NCBI GenBank assembly: GCA_025998735.1
Contig: BNWJ01000001.1
Coordinates: 1 to 62,882, forward strand
Direction: 5' to 3'
DNA from: Alphaproteobacteria bacterium
GTDB lineage: Bacteria; Pseudomonadota; Alphaproteobacteria; UBA3830
DNA: 62,882 bases
A model generated the notes under the pieces. That model searched no databases and was not told where the DNA came from. It worked only from the letters and a program-made list of their open reading frames with translations. Shown here piece by piece: positions 34,819-43,046 of the stretch (the stretch's first letter is position 1; each line of letters starts with the position of its first letter). The translations under genes and the position numbers were made by a program.

Positions 34819-35079
34819 CTATTTGGACTCAGCAGACTTCAGCATTTTATTTAGACGAGCGACCTTACGACTGGCTGAATTCTTATGCAAAACGCCCTTG
34901 GACACGCCCTTCTGAATCTCGGATTGAGCATCAGAAAATGCGGATCCAGCACTGGAAGACCTCAAACTGGATAGAAACTTTTTTATAAAAGTTTTTATTC
35001 TGCTTATTCTACCTCTGTTATCCTCTGCTCTTTTTTCGCTTTGCTTCACTCTCTTTAAAGCAGACTTATGATTGGCCAT
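34819..35079 (-). CDS. rpsT: Ribosomal protein S20
   Basis: 86 residues, very basic: MANHKSALKRVKQSEKRAED, then SRIKTFIKKFLSSLRS and a C-terminal KGVLHKNSASRKVARLNKML. All S20 hallmarks. Followed 43 bases later by dnaA on the same strand. Confidence 0.97.
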   Translation of the reverse strand: MANHKSALKRVKQSEKRAEDNRGRISRIKTFIKKFLSSLRSSSAGSAFSDAQSEIQKGVSKGVLHKNSASRKVARLNKMLKSAESK

Positions 35080-35110
35080 ATTGTTTTATACCCTCTACTA
35101 AGCAATTACC

Positions 35111-35788
35111 CTATCTAATATAGAAACCATCAAAATACTTCGACACCTCTTCTAGCAGAAGTCTATCAGAAAATACGGGATGTTCAACTACAAATTCGTC
35201 TTTATCTCTGCATTTTTGCAGTGCCACTGTTTTTACCCCCATACCTGACAAGACCTTCAGCGTATCCAGTAACGAATCTGTTTCAATGGATTCGTGAACA
35301 GTGATTCTTACTTCAAAATCGACGTCGGACTCTATGACCATGCTCAGACTCTCGAGAGCTAGCTTCCCGCTATCCTTCACATTCGTTATGAGATGATAAT
35401 CATCGAAAGCATGCTTTACATCGAAACCAATCCAATTGACAGATCGAATTACGCGAGCCAGCATCTTCGGATTTGCTCCGGCAGTGTGCAATCCAACCAA
35501 CAGCCCTATTCTTTTTACGTCCGCTATGGCTTGTGGAAGCATCTCCTGAACCAGCGGTTCTCCACCACTGAAGACAACGGCTTCCAGAAAGCCAGCTCTC
35601 AGCTCCAGTAGCTTGAGGACATCCTCCCACGGAAGAGATTCAGATGGAAGTATCGATTGAAGATGCCGATTATGACAATAAACACACTGCCACGGACATC
35701 CCTGCAGAAAAACCACTGCGGAAATATAACCGGGATAATCTACCGTTGTGGTCGGCACAAGCCCTCCAACGAACAAAGTACTACTCAT
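35111..35788 (-). CDS. nrdG: Anaerobic ribonucleotide reductase-activating protein (NrdG-like radical SAM)
   Basis: 225 residues from ATG 35788 (a GTG at 35812 would add eight residues translated from repeat sequence). Radical SAM iron-sulfur motif LQGCPWQCVYCHN (CxxxCxxC), followed by FSGGEPLVQ and the barrel strands GLLVGLHTAGANP and GFDVKHAFDDY. Such activases install a glycyl radical in anaerobic NrdD. A small NrdD-type C-terminal protein lies upstream on the same strand. The catalytic NrdD subunit is not in the window, so a different glycyl-radical target is possible. Confidence 0.8.
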   Translation of the reverse strand: MSSTLFVGGLVPTTTVDYPGYISAVVFLQGCPWQCVYCHNRHLQSILPSESLPWEDVLKLLELRAGFLEAVVFSGGEPLVQEMLPQAIADVKRIGLLVGLHTAGANPKMLARVIRSVNWIGFDVKHAFDDYHLITNVKDSGKLALESLSMVIESDVDFEVRITVHESIETDSLLDTLKVLSGMGVKTVALQKCRDKDEFVVEHPVFSDRLLLEEVSKYFDGFYIR

Positions 35789-35790
35789 AG

Positions 35791-35845
35791 TGGTTGCACC
35801 ACTGGCACTCACACATTAAATCAAGCTCCAACATTGCAGGCAAAT
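35791..35845 (-). repeat. R1 repeat between the NrdD-type gene and nrdG
   Basis: GTGGTTGCACCAC, then CAAGCTCCAACATTGCAGGC and AATCACGCATATACAC. The same GTGGTTGCACCAC and CATCACGCATA parts occur in the short glycosyltransferase copy. It lies immediately upstream of the nrdG ATG. Confidence 0.6.
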
Positions 35846-35846
35846 C

Positions 35847-35950
35847 ACGCATATACACATTTAAGATCGAAGATTGGCCTTCCTTTTTTCTGGATCCCAC
35901 GCCACATTGTGGATACGACAAGAGCGTCTCTGGATGACGGCAGTTTCAGC
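35847..35950 (+). repeat. Diverged R3 repeat plus GTCTCTGGATGACG module
   Basis: CACATTTAAGATCGAAGATTGG and a TTTTTTCTGGATCCCACG stretch follow the order in 48543-48600. The module GCGTCTCTGGATGACGG is the inverse of CGTCATCCAAAGAC at 48640. Confidence 0.45.
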
Positions 35951-35951
35951 G

Positions 35952-36155
35952 TTATGCTAGCGCCAGTCCGGCTCGGACTCTTAGGTTGCAGCAGGTTACA
36001 CACTCTTCAAAATGAACTCGTTCGTGGTGTTCGCCTTTCTTGCCTATGTTGAAGTACGACACAGGCCGATGGTATCCCATAACTCTGGTCCACACTTCAC
36101 ACTCCTGACGTTCTTCATCTTTCAATCCGATTTTATCGCTTATCACATTATCCAT
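35952..36155 (-). CDS. Small NrdD-type protein (C-terminal segment of anaerobic RNR)
   Basis: 67 residues. The stretch CEVWTRVMGYHRPVSYFNIG followed by KKGEHHERVHFEE is the conserved C-terminal signature of anaerobic (and some B12-dependent) ribonucleotide reductases. It occurs in many proteobacteria as a separate small protein next to NrdG. GGGAG stands 8 bases before the ATG, so it is translated on its own. The last 16 residues (CVTCCNLRVRAGLALA) are unlike the family and may come from the adjoining repeat. It precedes nrdG on the same strand by 163 bases. Confidence 0.65.
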   Translation of the reverse strand: MDNVISDKIGLKDEERQECEVWTRVMGYHRPVSYFNIGKKGEHHERVHFEECVTCCNLRVRAGLALA

Positions 36156-36464
36156 GATTACACTCCCAAATATCTAACATTATGCCACTACAAAACCTCA
36201 TGTTTCCATACGGTGATCTAATTGCAGGAACTGGATTACAATTACAGAGTAAGATTTTTATTAAGCAGAAACAAGATGGACAATTTAAGCATTTCAGAAG
36301 ATTTCGAGCCACACTAGTTACACTTTCCAACCTCTTCTTGCTATCTTAACTCGAGACATTGTATCTAACTCTATGCCAATAGTCTAGCCCAAAAAATCAA
36401 CTATCTTATAAAGATTTCCAAGAACCAATGACCATTTCCTAGCGATTATCACATACCATACGAA
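36156..36464. other. Intergenic region, nothing recognised
   Basis: About 310 AT-rich bases between the mrcA 3' end and the small NrdD-type gene. No gene, RNA or clear promoter seen. Confidence 0.4.
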
Positions 36465-36480
36465 TCCAGTGTCACGCTGG
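36462..36480. repeat. R1 core abutting the mrcA stop codon
   Basis: GAATCCAGTGTCACGCTGG: a variant of the R1 core with compensating changes (CCAGnGTCACGCTGG, still a palindrome). The next base begins the mrcA stop codon on the - strand. Confidence 0.65.
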
Positions 36481-38925
36481 TTAGTATATTCCGAAAATAG
36501 ATTTGTCTCCGGTATATTCTTCATCTCGATTGTCGAAGGCATCGTCTTTTGGAGATAAAACGTCCAGCGCTCCTTCTGCGGATAGTCTTTGCAGGATACT
36601 ATTGCTAGTGGATGATTTTACATCGTTTTTGCCATCGTATTCATCTTCCTTGAATGCCTCCATTATGGATCCGTTTCCGGAAGGCGAAGGAGGGCCGCCG
36701 GTTTCCAGATCGATTTTTCGGAGTTTTATTCCGTGGGGAACTCTAAATGGTTTAGGGGCAAAAAACTTCTTTGCTTCTGCCATGAAACTTATGAAAATTG
36801 GAAGAGCAGTTGATGCTCCGGTGGCATTTCTTCCCAATCCTTTCGAGTGATCGTCAAAACCTACGAATACTCCAACGGCGATATCCGGAGTAAAGCCAAT
36901 GAACCATGTGTCGCGGCTTTCGTTGCTGGTACCGGTTTTTCCAGCGACCGGAATGCCAAGAACCTTTGCACTGCCTCCGGATCCGCGCTGTATGACTCCC
37001 TCTAGCAGAGATATCATCTGATAAATGCTCTGCTCACTCAATATCTGCTGACGAGCATCATTTAGTTTCGGAGGATATTCGACGTCAAATTCCTCATCGC
37101 TGTCGTATGATTCGTCGGTTATCCTATATATTGTATTTCCTCGTTTGTCCTGTACGTAATCCACCATTGTCGGCGTGATACGTTTTCCGCCATTGGCAAT
37201 CATTGCATAGGCGGCGGTTATTCTCAGCAGAGTTGTTTCTCCGGCTCCCAGAGCATACGACAAAAGCTCCGGCATATTATCAAAAATTCTGAACTGATTG
37301 GCTGTTTCTGCAATTTTATCGATGCCGACTTCCTCAGACATTCTTACAGTTGCCGTATTTATCGATTTTTCCACAGCTCTGCGCAGTGTCACTTTTTCCA
37401 CAAGTGCTCCGTGATAATTTCTCGGTCTCCATACACTTGCTGCTCCGGTATCAATTTCGACGGATCCGGAATCTATGATGGAATTGGGCGAAAATCCGTT
37501 TTCCAAAGCAGCTAGATACGCAAACGGCTTGAATACGGATCCGCATTGCCTCATGGCCTGAGTGGCTCGGTTGAATTCGCTTATGGAAAAATCATAGCCG
37601 CCCTGCATTGCAAGAACTCTCCCGGTGTTCACCTCCATCACCACAATTGCTCCTTGGACGAGTGGTACCTGACGTACATTGTATGTTTTGGATTTCTTAT
37701 TCGCGCCATCTTTCACTTTTGACACCAGAATCACGTCACCGACATTTACTTTGGCACCCATCCATTTGGCGTCGGCATCGACGATTTCTCCGGTCTTTCC
37801 GTTTTCCGTTATTATGCTGATTTTTTTCTTTCCTTTTTCCGTTACAAGAGCCTTCCTGAATTCTCCAGATCCTGCAGGAGCTTCGATTGTTTTTAATTCC
37901 GACACAATATCGTCGTCGTCATCTGCATCATCCATGTCGATTTCCCCGATGGGACCTCTCCAGCCAAACGCTCTGTCCACATTTTCCAAACCTTTCCTCA
38001 GAGATTCATAGGCGATATTCTGCAATCTGGCATCCATGGTTCCGCGAATAATGAGTCCGTCTGTGTTCAAACTACAGGATGGAAACTTTTCCATGAGATG
38101 CTTTCTGATTTCCTCCGAAAGATATTCGGCATTGGCGGTTTTTTCGGACGGAACCATTTCGAGTTTTTCCAATTTAGCTTTTTCGGCATCATTTTTTTCA
38201 ATAAATCCATCTTCCAGCATGCGATCGATCAGCCAGTTTCTTCTTTCGATGGCTTTTTTCTTGTTTTTTACTGGGTGATAATTGTTTGCTCCCTTCGCCA
38301 AAGATGCCAAATATGCGCATTGGGCCGTTGTTAGCTCATCTACCGTCTTATCGAAATATATTTTTGCGGCGGCAGCCACACCGTGCGCTCCGACTCCAAG
38401 ATATATTTGATTTAGGTACAACTCCAGTATGCTTTGCTTGGACAATGCCATTTCTATTCGATATGATAGGATCGCTTCTTTTATTTTTCTAACATAGGAC
38501 ACTTCGTTGTTTTTTATCAGGAATATCCGAGCCACCTGCTGGGTTATGGTGGACGCTCCTTGCGGACGTTTTCCGGTTCCAAGCTGCTGCAGATTCCGAA
38601 TGGCAGATCTCGCTACTCTCATAAAATCAACGCCCATGTGCTCGTAAAACCGCTTATCTTCTGCCGCAAGAAAAGCATTTATGAGCTTCTGTGGAACTTT
38701 TTCGATGGGAATAAAATATCGCTTTTCATAGGAATACTCGCAGAGCTTACTTCCATCTTCCAGAAATACTCGGCTAGCTACATCCGGAGCATATTTCTTG
38801 AGAGATGTATGATCTGGTAATTCCAAAGAGAAATAATGCAGTGTTATCAATAACGCAGCCGTTCCTAAAATTGCCGCAACAATCACAAAACACAAAAAAC
38901 GACGAACTGCGCGTTTTATGGACAT
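36481..38925 (-). CDS. mrcA: Penicillin-binding protein 1A (bifunctional)
   Basis: 814 residues from ATG 38925 (AAGGAAGAG upstream; an ATG at 38958 has no Shine-Dalgarno). N-terminal membrane helix, then a GT51 glycosyltransferase domain with AAEDKRFYEHMGVD and GASTITQQVARIF. The transpeptidase domain has the three active-site motifs: CGSVFKPF (SxxK), KSINTATV (SxN) and GKTGTSNESRDTW (KTG). An OB-like insert with an acidic run (DMDDADDDDD) lies between. It polymerises and cross-links peptidoglycan. It starts one base after the upstream amidase gene ends, so cell-wall synthesis and hydrolysis are co-transcribed. Confidence 0.95.
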   Translation of the reverse strand: MSIKRAVRRFLCFVIVAAILGTAALLITLHYFSLELPDHTSLKKYAPDVASRVFLEDGSKLCEYSYEKRYFIPIEKVPQKLINAFLAAEDKRFYEHMGVDFMRVARSAIRNLQQLGTGKRPQGASTITQQVARIFLIKNNEVSYVRKIKEAILSYRIEMALSKQSILELYLNQIYLGVGAHGVAAAAKIYFDKTVDELTTAQCAYLASLAKGANNYHPVKNKKKAIERRNWLIDRMLEDGFIEKNDAEKAKLEKLEMVPSEKTANAEYLSEEIRKHLMEKFPSCSLNTDGLIIRGTMDARLQNIAYESLRKGLENVDRAFGWRGPIGEIDMDDADDDDDIVSELKTIEAPAGSGEFRKALVTEKGKKKISIITENGKTGEIVDADAKWMGAKVNVGDVILVSKVKDGANKKSKTYNVRQVPLVQGAIVVMEVNTGRVLAMQGGYDFSISEFNRATQAMRQCGSVFKPFAYLAALENGFSPNSIIDSGSVEIDTGAASVWRPRNYHGALVEKVTLRRAVEKSINTATVRMSEEVGIDKIAETANQFRIFDNMPELLSYALGAGETTLLRITAAYAMIANGGKRITPTMVDYVQDKRGNTIYRITDESYDSDEEFDVEYPPKLNDARQQILSEQSIYQMISLLEGVIQRGSGGSAKVLGIPVAGKTGTSNESRDTWFIGFTPDIAVGVFVGFDDHSKGLGRNATGASTALPIFISFMAEAKKFFAPKPFRVPHGIKLRKIDLETGGPPSPSGNGSIMEAFKEDEYDGKNDVKSSTSNSILQRLSAEGALDVLSPKDDAFDNRDEEYTGDKSIFGIY

Positions 38926-38926
38926 C

Positions 38927-40024
38927 TTATTTATTCTCTTCCTTTTTAAAAAAGTCATCTAGAGCGTACAAAATCGCACGATTTGTTTTATCCCTAAAAG
39001 CTTTGGAGTGCAATAGGGTGTTATCCTTCCTATTTGTTACGCAGCCAAGCTCAATTAGCACAGCCGGCAAGTTAACCTTCAGGATTTTTAACTCGACATT
39101 GCGGCATGGTCTATTGCTTATCTTGCATATGTTTGGTATGTGCCCCACTAATGCATTCGAAAATCTTCTGGATTTTGAAAGAATCTTGTAATAATTGTCG
39201 GCATCTTCTTTCGTATTGTATGGCTCAATTGGATTTGTTAGATGATCGAGATTCGGCAAGGTATACACTGATATTCCCCTTATCTTCCGGTCGTTATTGC
39301 TGTCCGTATGCAGCGATATCAGTAGATCCGTCTCTGCCAAATCGATTTTCTTCTTTCGCTCCTCAATTGGAATGAATGAATCGTTGTCCCGCGTAAGGAT
39401 TACCTTATACCTTCCACTTTTCAGGAGAGCCTCCCGCAATTCTATGGCCATGACCAATGTGATATTCTTCTCGTAGTCTCCACCGGCACTCTTTGTTCCC
39501 GGGTCTTTACCACCGTGACCAGCATCAATCGCGATTACTTTCCTTTTATTAACTCTAAAACCAATTTTAATCGAGTTTTGGGTGTATAATTTTTCGGTAA
39601 AGATTACGTTTTCTTTCAGAGCAAAAACGAACATCAAAGATGATTCACCGAATTTTTCAAAGAAATATCCCTTTATCACACTATGGTTTATTCTTTTGGT
39701 TTTTGGGGCTGACACCGCTTCATTGAATGATAAAATTATCTTTGCACCGTTCGGCAGCAGATACATGCGCGGTGTAAACGATATATTTTCTACAAAATCC
39801 ACGCAGAAAAAATACTTATCGCCTTCCTTTTTTAGATACACTTTTTTTATTGGATTCGTCTGTCCATCTGATATGCACGGCAGCTGCTCCGTACTTTTTT
39901 TTGCGTCTTGTTCAGGCATGACCATAGGTCTTGAATTGACATTATCGTCTGATATGCAGTAGTTATATGTGTAGGTGCAACAAAAACAAGCAACAAGGAA
40001 TAATATTATATTTTTCAAGGACAT
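38927..40024 (-). CDS. amiC: N-acetylmuramoyl-L-alanine amidase
   Basis: 365 residues. Signal peptide (LKNIILFLVACFCCTYTY), an AMIN-like beta domain (about 55-170), then an Amidase_3 domain: VIAIDAGHGGKDPGT, the zinc Glu region NITLVMAIELREALL, LLISLHTDSN, and the catalytic VLIELGCVTNRKD. Zinc-dependent enzyme that splits daughter cell walls in the periplasm. Upstream of and coupled to mrcA. The symbol follows the AmiABC family; paralogue identity is not certain. Confidence 0.9.
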   Translation of the reverse strand: MSLKNIILFLVACFCCTYTYNYCISDDNVNSRPMVMPEQDAKKSTEQLPCISDGQTNPIKKVYLKKEGDKYFFCVDFVENISFTPRMYLLPNGAKIILSFNEAVSAPKTKRINHSVIKGYFFEKFGESSLMFVFALKENVIFTEKLYTQNSIKIGFRVNKRKVIAIDAGHGGKDPGTKSAGGDYEKNITLVMAIELREALLKSGRYKVILTRDNDSFIPIEERKKKIDLAETDLLISLHTDSNNDRKIRGISVYTLPNLDHLTNPIEPYNTKEDADNYYKILSKSRRFSNALVGHIPNICKISNRPCRNVELKILKVNLPAVLIELGCVTNRKDNTLLHSKAFRDKTNRAILYALDDFFKKEENK

Positions 40025-40406
40025 AAGTGTTTTTTAGCATTATATTTAACAATATATTGTAGTAGTATTTACAACAAATATATATATAGTATACTAACCA
40101 CGTCTGTGATAATATCATAGATAATTTTGGTTGTTTATGGGGGATGTCCCCTTTTTGAGATTTTCTGTATATGGACACTGTATATTATACAATTTTGTTC
40201 ATGTATTTTGCGTGCTTATGCACAGTGGAGAATGTTTTTAATGACGTATTTTTCGGATAGTGTTTCGCATTGGCCTCTGGTGTCAGTTTCTTTTTATAAA
40301 TCGCATCTTGTTGGCCAGGCCGTGCACGATATTAAAAATTTTAATAAAAAACCGCAATGTTTGACCATTCCCATTGTAAATAGCAATAAATATTATGGGG
40401 TAGGTT
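40025..40406. other. Leader region upstream of rne
   Basis: 382 bases, divergent from amiC. It contains a GGGGGATGTCCCC hairpin near 40140 and an ORF of 75 codons from ATG 40241 (GGAG upstream) that overlaps the rne start in another frame and ends at 40468. A long rne leader is known to mediate feedback in E. coli; whether this one does is open. Confidence 0.4.
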
Positions 40407-43046
40407 ATGTCGAAGAATATGCTGATAGATTCAGCACATATGGAAGAAATAAGGCTCGCTGTTGTTGACGGCGAGAAATTAGATAAATTTGATTTTGAAA
40501 CGCCTTCGAAAGTTCAAATTAAAGGAAATATATATCTAGCGAAAATAATAAGAGTTGAGCCGTCACTGCAGGCTGCGTTTGTAGATTATGGCGGAGACAA
40601 GCACGGCTTCCTCGGCTTTAGCGAAATACATCATGATTATTTCCAGATTCCAGTTGGAGATCGAGAAGAGCTGGAGGCCCGCATACAGAGCGCCATGGCA
40701 GCGCGCGCCGAAGAGGCCGGAGAAACAGAAGAAGATATGGATCAGCGGGAAATATCTCGGCTGCGATATCAGTTTTATAGGCGCTACAAGATACAGGAAG
40801 TCATAAAAAAGCGCCAGATAATGCTTGTGCAGGTCACAAAGGAGGAGCGCGGAAACAAGGGGGCAACGCTTACTACATATATTTCCCTTGCCGGAAGATA
40901 CTGCATCCTAATGCCAAACATGTCCAAAGGAAGCGGCGTTTCTCGAAAAGTATCGAATCCTGTCGATCGTGAGAAATTGAAGTCAATAGTCTCTGGTTTA
41001 CACACGGAAAATGGAAGCACAGTGGTTCGCACTGCCGGAATCGGGCGATCCAAAACGGAAATAAGGAAGGATTTTGATTATCTTAAGAAATTATGGGACG
41101 AAATCAGGGAAATAACTCTAAAATCGACGGCTCCATGCATGATATACGAAGAGGCAAACATCATAAAAAGGGCCATTCGTGATTTCTATTCGAGAGATAT
41201 AGAATCCGTGATAATTGAGGGAGAAGAAGGCTATAAAATAGCGAAAAACTACGTCAAGAAGCTTATGCCCAGCCATTCCAAGAAAATCATACAGTACAAA
41301 GATCCAAAAGTTCCCATATTTAGTAAGTACAAGATAAACGATCAGGTCGATCAGATTTACTCCACCAGAGTCGATCTTCCTTCCGGTGGATATCTGATAA
41401 TAAACACAACGGAAGCGTTAATTTCCATAGACGTTAACTCCGGCAAATCCACACGAGAGCGCAATGTTGCCGGCACGGCGCTAAAAACCAATCTTGAAGC
41501 GGCGGTAGAAGTAGCACGGCAATGTCGTCTTCGAGATTTGGCCGGACTAATCGTGGTCGATTTCATCGATATGGAGGAAAAACGCAATAATTCTCAGGTG
41601 GAGCGACTTCTGCGGGAGTCTCTGCGGGAAGATAAAGCGAAAATTCAGGTTGGAGTAATAAGTAATTTTGGTCTGCTGGAATTTTCTCGACAGCGTATGC
41701 GTTCCAGTATTGTGGAAGCGAACATGATAACCTGTCCGCACTGTAGCGGAAGTGGAGTCATATGGTCAGATGAATCGATTGCTCTTCAGATACTGAGAAA
41801 AATCGAAGAAGCATGCTCTGCGATGGATCTGAGCGAAGTAAACGTGACACTTTCAACTGATGTCGCTTTGTATCTGCTGAATAACAAAAGAGCGTTCATA
41901 GCCAGTATTGAAAATCGAGGCTTGAAAATTAATTTCAATATCGATTCCAGTATAGCCACAACCGATTTCAAGATAGCTCAGGTTATAAAATCGCCTAATT
42001 CTGGAGCAGCAGAGAAGACCAATAGCGCTCCTTCTGCTGAAAAATCTTCCATAAGCAGTGAAGATAAACATAGAATATACACTGGCGGAACAATTCATAC
42101 ACCAGCAGAGCCGAAAGAAGAAGAAATCTCTCCGGAGATTCCAGAACCAGAAATCACACCAGTAGAGTCTTCTGATGTGACCGCGGATGCGACTGCAGGT
42201 GTAACAGCAGACGCAACTCTAGACGCTACTGCAGATGAAGCAGCGAATACGTCAACTGTTATCAACATAAATGTCGCCAAGAAAGGTCGAAATGGATACA
42301 AAGGAAAAAGACCGAACAAATTCGAAAAAAATGTCGACGTTGATGCAAAAGATACTCCTGGGGGAACTTCCGAACAAAAGAACAGTGATACTTCCAAGAA
42401 AGTGTTTAGCTTGAACGTAAAGAAAAAGAATGATTCAAACGTTCAGAAAGAAAATGAGCAAATCGTCGAGAGCAAACCAGAGAGCGCTGCTGAAGTAAAA
42501 GCTGAAGAGAGCAAACCAGAAAGCACCGCTGAAGTAAAAACTGAAGAGAGCAAACCAGAAAGCACCGCTGAAGTAAAAACTGAAGAGAGCAAACCAGAAA
42601 GCACCGCTGAAGTAAAAACTGAAGAGAGCAAACCAGAAAGCACCGCTGAAGTAAAAGCTGAAGAAAGCAAAAAAAGTAGAAGTATACAGAGAAGAAATAA
42701 ATTCCGATCAAAATCAAAGCGCCCATCTACCGAAAAAGAAGTTGGCAGTTCTGAAAACACCAATGCAGATGCATCTGGACAAACTGCCATTCCTGCTGAT
42801 AAAATAATTTCGAGCGTCATGCCGAGCATTCCACTCATCAAAGGTTCCATAGAAGAGTCACCGGTTATGATAATTTCTGAAAAGCAGAAGGCGTTGGCAC
42901 AGTTTGTGGGATCGTATTTTTATAAAGAGCCGGGGCTAGAAACTGAAAAAATGAAAGAAGCTCTTAGTGAGTCAGCTAAGAAAAATAGTAAAAACGGCTG
43001 GTGGAAGAAATTAATAAAAAAGCCGACGGATGATAATATAATATGA
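40407..43046 (+). CDS. rne: Ribonuclease E/G
   Basis: 879 residues. S1 RNA-binding domain (about 35-125, GNIYLAKIIRVEPSLQAAFVDYG), sensor and RNase H-like regions, catalytic DNase I-like domain with Asp in ISIDVNSGKSTRERN and VVDFIDMEEKRN, and the zinc link CPHCSGSG. The C-terminal third (about 530-820) is a charged, disordered arm with five 13-residue repeats. Endonuclease for mRNA decay and rRNA/tRNA processing, membrane-associated. Its end overlaps gltX by 4 bases (ATGA). Confidence 0.95.
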   Translation: MSKNMLIDSAHMEEIRLAVVDGEKLDKFDFETPSKVQIKGNIYLAKIIRVEPSLQAAFVDYGGDKHGFLGFSEIHHDYFQIPVGDREELEARIQSAMAARAEEAGETEEDMDQREISRLRYQFYRRYKIQEVIKKRQIMLVQVTKEERGNKGATLTTYISLAGRYCILMPNMSKGSGVSRKVSNPVDREKLKSIVSGLHTENGSTVVRTAGIGRSKTEIRKDFDYLKKLWDEIREITLKSTAPCMIYEEANIIKRAIRDFYSRDIESVIIEGEEGYKIAKNYVKKLMPSHSKKIIQYKDPKVPIFSKYKINDQVDQIYSTRVDLPSGGYLIINTTEALISIDVNSGKSTRERNVAGTALKTNLEAAVEVARQCRLRDLAGLIVVDFIDMEEKRNNSQVERLLRESLREDKAKIQVGVISNFGLLEFSRQRMRSSIVEANMITCPHCSGSGVIWSDESIALQILRKIEEACSAMDLSEVNVTLSTDVALYLLNNKRAFIASIENRGLKINFNIDSSIATTDFKIAQVIKSPNSGAAEKTNSAPSAEKSSISSEDKHRIYTGGTIHTPAEPKEEEISPEIPEPEITPVESSDVTADATAGVTADATLDATADEAANTSTVININVAKKGRNGYKGKRPNKFEKNVDVDAKDTPGGTSEQKNSDTSKKVFSLNVKKKNDSNVQKENEQIVESKPESAAEVKAEESKPESTAEVKTEESKPESTAEVKTEESKPESTAEVKTEESKPESTAEVKAEESKKSRSIQRRNKFRSKSKRPSTEKEVGSSENTNADASGQTAIPADKIISSVMPSIPLIKGSIEESPVMIISEKQKALAQFVGSYFYKEPGLETEKMKEALSESAKKNSKNGWWKKLIKKPTDDNII
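42468..42662 (+). repeat. Five tandem 39-bp coding repeats in rne
   Basis: Exact-length units encoding ESKPESTAEVKTE (13 residues), with only Thr/Ala variation. Located in the disordered arm that in other RNase E proteins binds degradosome partners. Confidence 0.9.
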
